Shown: one piece after another, positions 51,979-60,094 of the stretch
Numbering within the stretch: position 1 is the first letter of the stretch
How the letters are laid out: each line of letters starts with the position of its first letter
Assembly (NCBI GenBank): GCA_031555615.1
Contig: JAVBUF010000005.1
Coordinates: 62,001 to 126,000 of the forward strand
DNA length: 64,000 nucleotides
Direction of reading: 5' to 3'
From: UBA935 sp031555615
GTDB taxonomy: Bacteria; Bacillota; Clostridia; Lachnospirales; Lachnospiraceae
Made by a program: the position numbers and the translations under genes
Notes under the pieces: model-generated
What the model was told of the DNA's origin: nothing
Database searches by the model: none
Seen by the model: the letters and a program-made list of their open reading frames with translations, nothing else

Positions 51979-52923
51979 ATGAGAAGATATCCCAGACAAA
52001 ATAGAGGCGGCCTGGTAAAGGAACGCTGGATTATGGCAGCTACATCGGTATTTGTCCTGGCTGCATTAACCTTGACCGGTGTATATGTACGAGACATAAA
52101 TAAAAAGAGCAATGATGGTTATGTGGTAGATTTCAGCACGATAGAAAATAATGCCGCAGCTAAGGTAGACCAAATACAGGAAACCCAGTTGGCAGAAAAT
52201 ACCACGGAACAGGTAATACCTTCCGATGATCTGGACTTTGATCCTTATTTTCAGGAGGCCAATTCAAGACAGGTAGAAAATATTGAACCGGCAAATCAGA
52301 TTCCCCAGTCTGTAAAGGAACAGATTGCAAAGGTGGAAGATACACCGGAAGTACAGGAGCAGATTACACCGGAAGTTACGCCGGAGATATTTGCTGAAAT
52401 AGCATCGGATAATTTATCCGTCGGCGAAGCCGTGATGGCAGCGGAACCGAAAGTCGGTACTCAGGAAGATATACCGGCAATTTCCACTTCCATGCAATCG
52501 TCTCTGACCTTTAAGGATGGTGATAATCTGGTTTGGCCTATCGTGTGTAATGTTTTGATTAATTACAGTATGGACAAGACTGTTTATTTTCCCACCTTGC
52601 AGCAATATAAGTACAATCCGGCAATTATCATTCAGGCAGCTGAAGGCAGCATTATTTCAGCAGCTGCAGCAGGAAAAGTAACCAGTGTTTATGAGGACCC
52701 GAAAATCGGAAATACCATCGTTATGGAACTGGGAGACGGATACGAACTGACATACGGTCAGTTGGCTAATATTCTGGTATCAGAAGGCAGCTATGTCTCA
52801 GTCGGAGACGTTATTGCAGAAGTGGCATCACCTACAAAATACTATAGTGTGGAAGGTACAAATGTGTATTTTAAATTAACCAAGGATGGAAATCCGGTTA
52901 ATCCCATGACCAAACTGAAATAG
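51979..52923 (+). CDS. spoIIQ: SpoIIQ-like forespore protein with degenerate LytM domain
   Basis: A 314-residue protein: basic cytoplasmic N terminus, one transmembrane helix (about 18-38), an acidic low-complexity linker rich in Glu, Thr, Pro and Gln (about 55-165), then a LytM/M23-like domain (about 185-305). The fold signature GSIISAAAAGKVTSVYEDPKIGNTIVMELGDGYEL is intact, but zinc-ligand positions are not: the HxG(x)D region reads YNPAIII (212-218) and the HxH region reads NVYF (295-298). It is therefore probably non-enzymatic, as in B. subtilis SpoIIQ, and acts as a channel partner of SpoIIIAH. The start at 51979 follows GGAGGAAATGA; the frame begins 15 codons earlier. Confidence 0.85.
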   Translation: MRRYPRQNRGGLVKERWIMAATSVFVLAALTLTGVYVRDINKKSNDGYVVDFSTIENNAAAKVDQIQETQLAENTTEQVIPSDDLDFDPYFQEANSRQVENIEPANQIPQSVKEQIAKVEDTPEVQEQITPEVTPEIFAEIASDNLSVGEAVMAAEPKVGTQEDIPAISTSMQSSLTFKDGDNLVWPIVCNVLINYSMDKTVYFPTLQQYKYNPAIIIQAAEGSIISAAAAGKVTSVYEDPKIGNTIVMELGDGYELTYGQLANILVSEGSYVSVGDVIAEVASPTKYYSVEGTNVYFKLTKDGNPVNPMTKLK

Positions 52924-52940
52924 GAGAGGAAAGAGGCAGT

Positions 52941-54161
52941 ATGCTTTATATCGTAGGCGGCAAAATTTTGACAATGGCAGGACAAGTATGGGAAAACGGA
53001 TATTTGTGCATTGCAGAAGGAAAAATTCGGGAGTTGGGGCCTATGGAGCAAAACTGCCCTTTTTATATCCCTGAAGAGGCTAAGGTAATTCAGGCAGAAG
53101 GGTGTATTGTCATGCCGGGTCTGATAGAAGCCCATTGTCATATGGGGATAACAGAAGAAAAAAAGGGCATTGAAGGGGATGACTGTAATGAAAATGTTAA
53201 TCCCATAACCCCCTGGCTGCGGGGAATTGATGCCATTAATACTATGGACGCGGCATTTGATGATGCTGTTCGGGCCGGAATCACATCAGCGATGATCGGA
53301 CCCGGAAGCGCCAATGTGGTAGGCGGACAGTTTGCCTTTCTGAAAACATGGGGACGCTGCATCGATGATCTGATCGTAATGGAGCCGGCGGCCATGAAAG
53401 TGGCATTTGGCGAAAACCCTAAGGTAAACTATGCCGATCAAAGCAAATCCCCGGTTACCAGAATGGCTATTGCCGGTCTGTTGAGAGAAGAATTGACCAA
53501 AGCGGAAAATTATTGGGAACAGAGAAAAGCGGGAAAAGGCGAAGAAGACTTTCGGTACGAATGCTGGATGCCGGTATTGGAAAAGCAAATTCCCTTAAAA
53601 GCCCATGTCCATCGAGCCGATGATATTTTTACGGCCATTCGGATTGCCAAAGAGTTTGGCCTGAATATAACTTTGGATCATTGCAGCGAAGGGCATTTGA
53701 TTGCCGAAAAGATTGCGGCAGAAGGATTTCCGGCAATTGTCGGACCGGACCTGTCCAGCCGCAGTAAGATAGAGGTACAGAATCTGGCTTTTAAAACAGT
53801 CGGTATTTTGAATCGGGCGGGAGTAAAAACCGCCATTACCACCGATCATCCGGTGTCTCTGATCCAATCTTTGCCCATCTGTGCCGGTCTGGCGGTAAAA
53901 GCCGGATTGGATTATGAAGAGGCATTAAAGTCGATTACCATTTATCCGGCAGAAATTTGTAATGTTGCGGATCGGGTGGGAAGTCTGGAGGTAGGAAAAG
54001 ATGCCGACATTGTAATGTTCAGCGGCGACCCATTGGAAATAAAGACCCGAACCATGTGTACCATTATCGATGGCCAAATTGCATATATAGACAAGAAATG
54101 GAAAAACAGCTATAATATGTTGAAAGATAAACGTTCTACTTACCGAAAGGAATCAACGTGA
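52941..54161 (+). CDS. Amidohydrolase (imidazolonepropionase-like)
   Basis: A 406-residue member of the amidohydrolase superfamily. It has MPGLIEAHCHMGI with the HxH metal site (H65, H67), LKAHVHRADD, LDHCSEGH, the catalytic aspartate region TTDHPVSL, and the C-terminal ADIVMFSGDPLEIKTR. Substrate specificity cannot be read from the sequence; relatives act on imidazolone, cyclic imides or peptide-derived amides. It starts 17 bp after the spoIIQ-like gene and overlaps the GH9-like gene (GTGA), suggesting a shared transcript. Confidence 0.85.
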   Translation: MLYIVGGKILTMAGQVWENGYLCIAEGKIRELGPMEQNCPFYIPEEAKVIQAEGCIVMPGLIEAHCHMGITEEKKGIEGDDCNENVNPITPWLRGIDAINTMDAAFDDAVRAGITSAMIGPGSANVVGGQFAFLKTWGRCIDDLIVMEPAAMKVAFGENPKVNYADQSKSPVTRMAIAGLLREELTKAENYWEQRKAGKGEEDFRYECWMPVLEKQIPLKAHVHRADDIFTAIRIAKEFGLNITLDHCSEGHLIAEKIAAEGFPAIVGPDLSSRSKIEVQNLAFKTVGILNRAGVKTAITTDHPVSLIQSLPICAGLAVKAGLDYEEALKSITIYPAEICNVADRVGSLEVGKDADIVMFSGDPLEIKTRTMCTIIDGQIAYIDKKWKNSYNMLKDKRSTYRKEST

Positions 54162-55735
54162 AAAAGTGGCAGGTAATCATTTCCTTTTTTTGTATATTTA
54201 TTTTGACAGGATGCAGCAGTCTGGATTTTTTGCACCAGACAGATGAGACCGATTCAACCGAAAATCAAATAGATAGTCTGCTTGCCGAAGCGGATTTGAA
54301 TTATGAAGTGCCCATCAGTGTTCCCAATATATTAGTGAACGAGATGGGCTATTTGTCGGACAGTAAAAAGATCGCCGTATTCAGAGGAGAAAACATACCG
54401 GATACCTTTCAGGTCATCAATGCGGAGACCGGAGAGGCAGTTTTTGAGGGGGAAATTGAGGACCGCGGATATAATACATATACAGATGAATATAACAGCT
54501 ATGGGATTTTTTCGGAACTGAAGCAGTCAGGTAACTATTATGTAGAAGCCAAAGTGGTAGGGCGCTCTTATTTTTTTGCTATTGGTGAAGGATTATATGA
54601 TTCTGTTTTCGCCAGTTCCTGTAAACAGTATTATTACAACCGGTGCGGAGTTACCCTGACAGAGGAATTTGCCGGCAGCTATGCCCATAGCGCCTGTCAT
54701 ATCCAAAAGGTTCCGATGCGGGAGGATGCTACAGTCAGTTTGGATGTATCCGGCGGCTGGCATCAGGATGAAAGCGGCTCGAAGGATACGGTAAAGGCCT
54801 GCGAGGTTATGAATACCATGCTGCTGGCATTTGAGCTAAACGGAGAAGTTTTTGATGATGATATCACAATTCCGGAAAGCGGTAATCAGATCCCCGACTT
54901 ATTGGATGAGATTCATTATGAAACGGATTGGCTGCTGAAAATGCAGGATGCCAAGACCGGCGGAGTTTATTCCGGAGTAACAGTATACCAACCGGAAGGA
55001 GAGGCAGGAAGCTTATCCTCCTACACTGCTTTTGTGGAACCGATTTCTCTGGAGGCCACGGGGATGTACTGCGCCACCATGGCCAAGTTCAGCTATATTT
55101 ATCAGAACTATGATAATGAGTATGCAACAGAATGCTTAAAGGCAGCAGACCGGGCATGGCGTTATCTGGAAAAAAATTATGAAGACAGGATTCAGCAGAT
55201 TTATTTTTTAGCGGCTACGGAAATGTACCGGGCAGCAGGATATCAATCCTATCATAGTGTGATTACCCAATATCTGAATAACAGTAACTATAAAGATAAT
55301 ATGGATGAAACGGTTCTGATTGGCTGTATCACTTATTTATCCACCAAAATGAGGGTGGATAAGGGACTGTGCAGTGATATCATGAAAACCATCATGCTGA
55401 AGGCCGAGGAAATATCAGCAGGTACCAGACAGTCTCAATATCTGACCGCCGGCAGCAGACAGCAGGATAACAATAGTGAGCTTTTAAGCAATATGTTTTA
55501 TTTATCCATTGTGAATCATATTATTAAGAATCATGAGTATGGAACGGTAATCGAAAACCATCTTCATTATTTTATGGGAAGAAATGCCCAGGGCATCAGT
55601 TATATTGATGATGTCGGCAGCAAAAATTATAAAGATATTGATATTAAGCTGGGAATCATGAATCAAATGGGACCCAACAGCAGATTTATTTTCATGTTAA
55701 GTGAAATAAAGAATAGCGTAGGTGTGCTGAATTAG
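54158..55735 (+). CDS. GH9-like lipoprotein with altered catalytic motif
   Basis: A 525-residue lipoprotein starting at GTG after AAAGGA, with lipobox LTGC (C19). Residues 53-145 match the immunoglobulin-like CelD_N module (PNILVNEMGYLSDSKKIAVF), and 150-525 follow the GH9 cellulase fold: DVSGGWH (196-202), IPESGNQIPDLLDEIHYETDWLLKMQD, GGVY and MGRNAQGISYIDDVG. The nucleophile/base motif DAGD right after GGWH is replaced by QDES, and the C-terminal NE acid motif is not visible. Catalysis is thus doubtful. Role unknown. Confidence 0.8.
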   Translation: MKKWQVIISFFCIFILTGCSSLDFLHQTDETDSTENQIDSLLAEADLNYEVPISVPNILVNEMGYLSDSKKIAVFRGENIPDTFQVINAETGEAVFEGEIEDRGYNTYTDEYNSYGIFSELKQSGNYYVEAKVVGRSYFFAIGEGLYDSVFASSCKQYYYNRCGVTLTEEFAGSYAHSACHIQKVPMREDATVSLDVSGGWHQDESGSKDTVKACEVMNTMLLAFELNGEVFDDDITIPESGNQIPDLLDEIHYETDWLLKMQDAKTGGVYSGVTVYQPEGEAGSLSSYTAFVEPISLEATGMYCATMAKFSYIYQNYDNEYATECLKAADRAWRYLEKNYEDRIQQIYFLAATEMYRAAGYQSYHSVITQYLNNSNYKDNMDETVLIGCITYLSTKMRVDKGLCSDIMKTIMLKAEEISAGTRQSQYLTAGSRQQDNNSELLSNMFYLSIVNHIIKNHEYGTVIENHLHYFMGRNAQGISYIDDVGSKNYKDIDIKLGIMNQMGPNSRFIFMLSEIKNSVGVLN

Positions 55736-55830
55736 CATTTTTTGCGAAGCAGGAAGCATAGAATGTAATGGCTATTCTTAGCGGCAGTTTATATAATAAT
55801 ACTTATTTGGTTGTATCAGGAGGATAACAG

Positions 55831-56865
55831 ATGAACATAGTGGTACTGGCTGGGGGAATCAGTCCGGAACGGGATGTTTCCTTAAGTTCGGGAACGATGA
55901 TATACAGAGCTTTGAAGGAAAATGGACATAGAGCAATTTTAGTAGATGTATATCTGGGATATGAAGCAGATGGTGATGAAGCCATAGCAGCTATTTTTGA
56001 AAAAGAAGAAGACTGGGCCGGAGAGATTAAGGCAGTGGGCATCGAAAATCCCGATATTGAAGTGATCAAGGCCATGCGGCCGGACGGCCATAAGAACTTT
56101 TTCGGTCCCAATGTAATTGCTCTTTGCCAGGCAGCAGACGTGGTATTTATGGCCTTGCATGGGGAGAGTGGTGAAAATGGCAAGATTCAGGCATGCTTTG
56201 ATCTGATGGGGATTACCTACACCGGGACGGATTTTGTCAGCTCGGCGCTGGCCATGGATAAGGGACTGGCCAAGGAGTTATTTCGCTGTCATGGCATACC
56301 GACACCTGCCGGGATTAGCTTAAAGAAAGGGGAAACCACTGCAGAACAGGTGCCTTTTCCCTGCATTGTCAAAGCCAACAGCGGGGGCTCCAGTGTGGGT
56401 GTATATATCGCCCAAAAGGAGGCAGAATATCAAAAAGCATTGGCGGAAGCTTTTTATTATGATGATGAAGTAGTGATTGAACAATATATTCAGGGCCGGG
56501 AGTTTTCGGTGGGAGTGATGGCAGGAAAAGCCCTTCCCGTTATTGAAATTGCACCTTTACAGGGATTTTATGATTATAAGAATAAATATCAGGCAGGAAG
56601 TGCCATTGAAACCTGTCCGGCCCAGCTTTCGGAAGAAAAAACGCGGGAAATGCAGCAGTGGGCGGAAAAGGTCTTTCAGGTACTGCGCCTGAAAAATTAT
56701 GCCCGGATGGATTTTATGATGGATGAAGAGGGGCAGATATTTTGTCTGGAAGCCAATACTCTTCCGGGAATGACTCCTACGTCATTACTGCCTCAGGAGG
56801 CAGCGGCAGCCGGGATTTTTTTTCCCCAGCTTTGTGAAAGAATTATAGCATCAGCATTACAGTAG
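55831..56865 (+). CDS. ddl: D-alanine--D-alanine ligase
   Basis: Joins two D-alanines for the peptidoglycan stem peptide. The 344-residue ATP-grasp enzyme has MNIVVLAGGISPERDVSLSSG, ALHGESGENGKIQ, the ATP-binding PCIVKANSGGSSVGV, EQYIQGREFSVGVM and the C-terminal ARMDFMMDEEGQIFCLEANTLPGMTPTSLLP with metal-binding residues. The start follows AGGAGGATAACAG. It precedes murF by 22 bp; the ddl-murF pair makes the D-Ala-D-Ala dipeptide and attaches it to the UDP-MurNAc-tripeptide. Confidence 0.96.
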   Translation: MNIVVLAGGISPERDVSLSSGTMIYRALKENGHRAILVDVYLGYEADGDEAIAAIFEKEEDWAGEIKAVGIENPDIEVIKAMRPDGHKNFFGPNVIALCQAADVVFMALHGESGENGKIQACFDLMGITYTGTDFVSSALAMDKGLAKELFRCHGIPTPAGISLKKGETTAEQVPFPCIVKANSGGSSVGVYIAQKEAEYQKALAEAFYYDDEVVIEQYIQGREFSVGVMAGKALPVIEIAPLQGFYDYKNKYQAGSAIETCPAQLSEEKTREMQQWAEKVFQVLRLKNYARMDFMMDEEGQIFCLEANTLPGMTPTSLLPQEAAAAGIFFPQLCERIIASALQ

Positions 56866-56887
56866 ACAGACAGGAGAAGGAGTCAAT

Positions 56888-58153
56888 ATGAAGAATATGA
56901 CCTTGTTCAATATCGCAAAAGCCTGCGGCGGCCAGTTGTCTGGCGGCCAGGGGACAGAAGCGGCAGTTACGGGAGTGGTACTGGATTCCCGGTTGGTTCA
57001 GGAAGGTAATCTTTTTATTGCGACCCGGGGGGAAAAGGCGGATGGCCATAGTTTTATCCCGCAGGTAGCCGAAAAGGGGGCAGCGGGAGTGGTCTGTGAG
57101 GAAGTGCCGGAAGCAGAAATTCCCTATATTTTGGTAAAAGACTCTTTTCAGGCCTTGAAGGATATTGCGGCTTTTTACCGGCAGCAGTTATCGATTCCGG
57201 TAGTGGGTATTACCGGCAGTGTGGGAAAAACCAGTACCAAGGAATTTATTGCGGCAGTGTTGGGAGAAAAATACCGGGTGCTTAAGACCGAAGGAAATTA
57301 TAATAACGAAGTAGGGCTGCCATTGACGGTATTGCGTATCAGAGAAGAGCATCAGGCAGCAGTATTGGAAATGGGAATCAGTGATTTTGGGGAAATGCAC
57401 CGGCTGTCGGCAGTGGCCCGGCCGGATATTTGTGTACTCACCAATATCGGACAATGTCATTTGGAAAACCTGGGCAGCAGGGAAGGAATTTTAAAGGCCA
57501 AAACAGAAATTTTTGACTTTATGCAGGATGATGGTTTTGTTTGTGTCAACGGTGATGATGATATGCTGGCGGCCATCGATACTGTAAAGGGAAAAAAGCC
57601 CTTTCGGTTCGGGGCCGATCCGGCCAACCGGGTATATGCGGATGGAATCGAAAACAGAGGCCTGCTGGGCAGCAAAGCGGCGATCCATGTGGAGGATGAT
57701 GCTTTTACCGTGGAAATCCCATTGCCGGGGGAACATATGGTATATAATGCCCTGGCAGCGGTATGCGTGGGCAGTCTTCTGGGTGTGGGAAAAGAAGAAA
57801 TGAAAAGCGGAATCCGTCATTTACAGGCGGTAAAAGGCAGAAGCAATGTAATCCAGCTGCCTGCCGGTATTCTGATTGATGACTGTTATAATGCCAATCC
57901 TGTATCTATGAAAGCAGCGATTGATTTACTGCAATTGGCACCTCAGAGAAAAGTAGCGGTACTGGGGGATATGTTTGAGTTGGGAGAAGGTGAAATCGCC
58001 ATGCATGCAGAAGTCGGTAAGTATGCCATGAGCCGGGGAACGGATGTCCTGGTCTGTATCGGCGGACTTTCCCGGCATATGTATCAGGGGGCGAAAGAAA
58101 CCATCAGTAAAAATGCCGTTTACTATTTTCCTGACAAGCAAAGCTTTCTGTAA
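56888..58153 (+). CDS. murF: MurF, UDP-MurNAc-tripeptide--D-Ala-D-Ala ligase, truncated by an in-frame stop
   Basis: Attaches D-Ala-D-Ala to UDP-MurNAc-tripeptide. The frame gives 421 residues with the N-terminal VLDSRLVQEGNLFIATRG, P-loop GSVGKTS (110-116), TEGNYNNEVGLPLTVL, EMGISDFGEM and DDCYNANPVSMKAA. It ends TTT CTG TAA at 58151-58153, but the codons after the stop continue in the same frame with the missing MurF C terminus (58154-58267, including SGDTILFKASHGMAFE). Readthrough would give about 459 residues, the normal family length. MurF is normally essential, so this is either a sequencing error, a recent mutation, or a tolerated truncation. Everything before the stop looks intact. 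Confidence 0.9.
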   Translation: MKNMTLFNIAKACGGQLSGGQGTEAAVTGVVLDSRLVQEGNLFIATRGEKADGHSFIPQVAEKGAAGVVCEEVPEAEIPYILVKDSFQALKDIAAFYRQQLSIPVVGITGSVGKTSTKEFIAAVLGEKYRVLKTEGNYNNEVGLPLTVLRIREEHQAAVLEMGISDFGEMHRLSAVARPDICVLTNIGQCHLENLGSREGILKAKTEIFDFMQDDGFVCVNGDDDMLAAIDTVKGKKPFRFGADPANRVYADGIENRGLLGSKAAIHVEDDAFTVEIPLPGEHMVYNALAAVCVGSLLGVGKEEMKSGIRHLQAVKGRSNVIQLPAGILIDDCYNANPVSMKAAIDLLQLAPQRKVAVLGDMFELGEGEIAMHAEVGKYAMSRGTDVLVCIGGLSRHMYQGAKETISKNAVYYFPDKQSFL

Positions 58154-58267
58154 AAAGCAAACGACATTATTCAGTCCGGCGATACCATTCTTTTTAAAGC
58201 CTCTCATGGAATGGCTTTTGAAACCCTGGTAACGGAATTTCAGACCAGTTCTTTATTTTTAAAATAA
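58154..58267 (+). pseudogene. murF: In-frame C-terminal remnant of murF after the premature TAA
   Basis: Reading directly on from the murF stop, in the same frame, gives KANDIIQSGDTILFKASHGM and then AFETLVTEFQTSSLFLK before TAA at 58265-58267. SGDTILFKASHGM corresponds to the GDTVLVKGSRGM motif near the end of intact MurF proteins. No start codon or ribosome-binding site precedes it, so it is not a separate gene. It overlaps the end of the leftward acyltransferase gene by 28 bp. Confidence 0.85.
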
Positions 58268-58974
58268 GTATCAGCAATGATTTTTTGCACATGTTCACCG
58301 ATGCGCTTTTTTTCCTCCTTGGAAAGCTGGTCAAGCAGTATGGGCTGGCCGTATTCGATGACAACATGTGCTTTTTTCATTTTCGGCAGATGATCTTCGA
58401 AAATAGCCGCAGAATTATTGATGCTCATGGGAACAACGGGACAGCCGGATTTCTCGGCAATTTTAAAGCTGCCGTCATGAAAGGGCAAAAAAGTATCATT
58501 TACTCTATTACGGGTACCTTCAGGAAAAATACAGATGGAAATCCCCTCCTTTACTTTTTCGATGCCGGTGAGAATGGTCTTAAGGCCTTCTTTGATATTG
58601 TCCCGGTCCAGAAAGAGACAATGGAGGTTTTTCATCCAGTTCTTCAGCAAAGGGTAACGCAGCATTTCTTTTTTGGCAACATAACCGGTAGGCCGGGGAA
58701 CCCGGACATAAGTCAGTAAAATGTCAAAATAGCTGCGATGATTGCCCACATATAAAACCGGAGTGTCAAGAGGAACATTTTCTTCCCCGATAACGGTAAC
58801 GGTAGTGCCGGCCAGCCGCAGACAAACGCGGAAAGCCCATTTGACAATGGCCAATGAACTGCGGTTTTTTATATCCATATTGAATTGTCCGATAATCCAC
58901 TCTGCAAAAAGAAGGGGAATACTGAAAATCAGAAACAGAATTACAAAAGTTGCCACGCCTATAAATCTTATCAT
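58240..58974 (-). CDS. plsC: 1-acyl-sn-glycerol-3-phosphate acyltransferase
   Basis: Acylates lysophosphatidate to phosphatidate in membrane lipid synthesis. The 244-residue protein has an N-terminal hydrophobic segment (about 5-30), the catalytic NHRSYFD (78-84, H79 and D84), the substrate-binding IFPEGTRNR (149-157) and CPVVPMSIN. Leftward gene, convergent with murF. The direct repeats at 59013-59042 lie in its promoter region. PlsC family is confident; substrate range is inferred. Confidence 0.92.
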   Translation of the reverse strand: MIRFIGVATFVILFLIFSIPLLFAEWIIGQFNMDIKNRSSLAIVKWAFRVCLRLAGTTVTVIGEENVPLDTPVLYVGNHRSYFDILLTYVRVPRPTGYVAKKEMLRYPLLKNWMKNLHCLFLDRDNIKEGLKTILTGIEKVKEGISICIFPEGTRNRVNDTFLPFHDGSFKIAEKSGCPVVPMSINNSAAIFEDHLPKMKKAHVVIEYGQPILLDQLSKEEKKRIGEHVQKIIADTYFKNKELV

Positions 58975-59012
58975 ATTAATCCGTGCCTTTCTGAAGATGT
59001 CTTGTATGTATT

Positions 59013-59042
59013 TTATAATACATTGCTATTATAATACATTGC
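59013..59042. repeat. Tandem direct repeat of TTATAATACATTGC
   Basis: Two identical 14-bp copies at 59013-59026 and 59029-59042, period 16 bp, in the region between the divergent acyltransferase and glycosyltransferase genes. On the minus strand they offer TATTATAAT-like -10 sequences for the acyltransferase gene. Could be a duplicated promoter or an operator. Confidence 0.7.
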
Positions 59043-59162
59043 ATGGGAAAAGAATAGACGAATATAGTAAATTCTGTTAAAATGAACATAATATATTACA
59101 GTTTGCTGGCTGGCCAGTGAACTGTAACCATAGTATTACTATTCGAAGAAGGTGGGCCGGTG

Positions 59163-60092
59163 ATGGATAAAATTGCAGTATTGATACCCTGTTATAATGA
59201 AGAAAAGACAATTGCCAAAGTGGTTGCGGATGCCAAGGCAGCAATACCGGAGGCAACTATTTATGTATATGATAATAACTCTCAGGACCGGACGGTGGAG
59301 GAGGCAGAAGCAGCCGGAGCTGTTATCCGCCGGGAATACATGCAGGGTAAAGGTAATGTTATCCGCCGGATGTTCAGAGAAATAGAAGCAGAATGTTATA
59401 TTATGGTGGATGGTGATGATACTTATCCCATGGAATATGCGGCCCAGATGGTGGACAGGGTCCTTGAATACAATGCCGATATGGTAGTGGGGGACAGGCT
59501 TTCGTCTACTTATTTTACAGAAAACAAACGCCCTTTTCACAATATGGGAAACAGTCTGGTACGGGGCACCATTAACCGGCTGTTCGGATGTGAGATCAAG
59601 GATATCATGACCGGTTTTCGAGCTTTCAGTTACGGCTTCGTAAAAACCTTTCCGGTGTTGTCCAAGGGCTTTGAGATAGAAACTGAGATGACCATTCACG
59701 CCGTTTATAATAATATGCAGATTGATAATGTGATTGTGGAATATCGGGATCGTCCGGAAGGCAGTGAATCCAAATTAAATACCTATGCGGATGGAATCAA
59801 GGTGCTTAAAACCATTGTGAGTCTTTATAAAGATTACAAACCCTTAGGATTTTTTACCTTGTTTGCATGCCTGCTGGCACTGTTTTCCGTAGCATTCTTT
59901 ATACCCGTCTTTGTGGAATATTGGAAAACAGGGATGGTGTTGAAGTTTCCTACTCTGATTGTGTGTGGGTTTGTAATGATGGCGGCCATTCAGTCTTTTT
60001 TTGCCGGATTGATCTTATCCAATATGGCTTTGAAGAACCGCCGGGATTTTGAATATCGTTACAATCTGGTGAATAAGAAGGCAGGGATTTAG
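59163..60092 (+). CDS. Family 2 glycosyltransferase (DPM/GtrB-like) with two C-terminal membrane helices
   Basis: A 309-residue protein. The GT-A domain starts IAVLIPCYNEEKTIAKV and has DNNSQDRT, the metal-binding DGDDTYP (83-89), IKDIMTGFRAFSYGF, and FEIETEMTIHA. Two transmembrane helices follow at about 230-250 and 265-290. This is the architecture of polyprenyl-phosphate sugar transferases that make lipid-linked donors for cell-surface glycans. ATG at 59163 follows AAGGTGGG; a GTG one codon earlier is also possible. It is 2 bp before the next gene, so the two form an operon. Confidence 0.88.
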   Translation: MDKIAVLIPCYNEEKTIAKVVADAKAAIPEATIYVYDNNSQDRTVEEAEAAGAVIRREYMQGKGNVIRRMFREIEAECYIMVDGDDTYPMEYAAQMVDRVLEYNADMVVGDRLSSTYFTENKRPFHNMGNSLVRGTINRLFGCEIKDIMTGFRAFSYGFVKTFPVLSKGFEIETEMTIHAVYNNMQIDNVIVEYRDRPEGSESKLNTYADGIKVLKTIVSLYKDYKPLGFFTLFACLLALFSVAFFIPVFVEYWKTGMVLKFPTLIVCGFVMMAAIQSFFAGLILSNMALKNRRDFEYRYNLVNKKAGI

Positions 60093-60094
60093 TA

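Noticed and set aside
58151..58153. Recoding of TAA (selenocysteine, pyrrolysine or an alternative genetic code)
   Set aside because: All other genes in the window end normally at TAA, TAG or TGA, and there is no SECIS-like stem or pyl gene here. Error or mutation is more likely.
58044..58267. Frameshift at the end of murF
   Set aside because: I checked the three frames. The C-terminal MurF codons continue in the same frame as murF, so the defect is a stop codon, not an insertion or deletion. The 62-codon frame starting at 58044 is out of frame and is a shadow.
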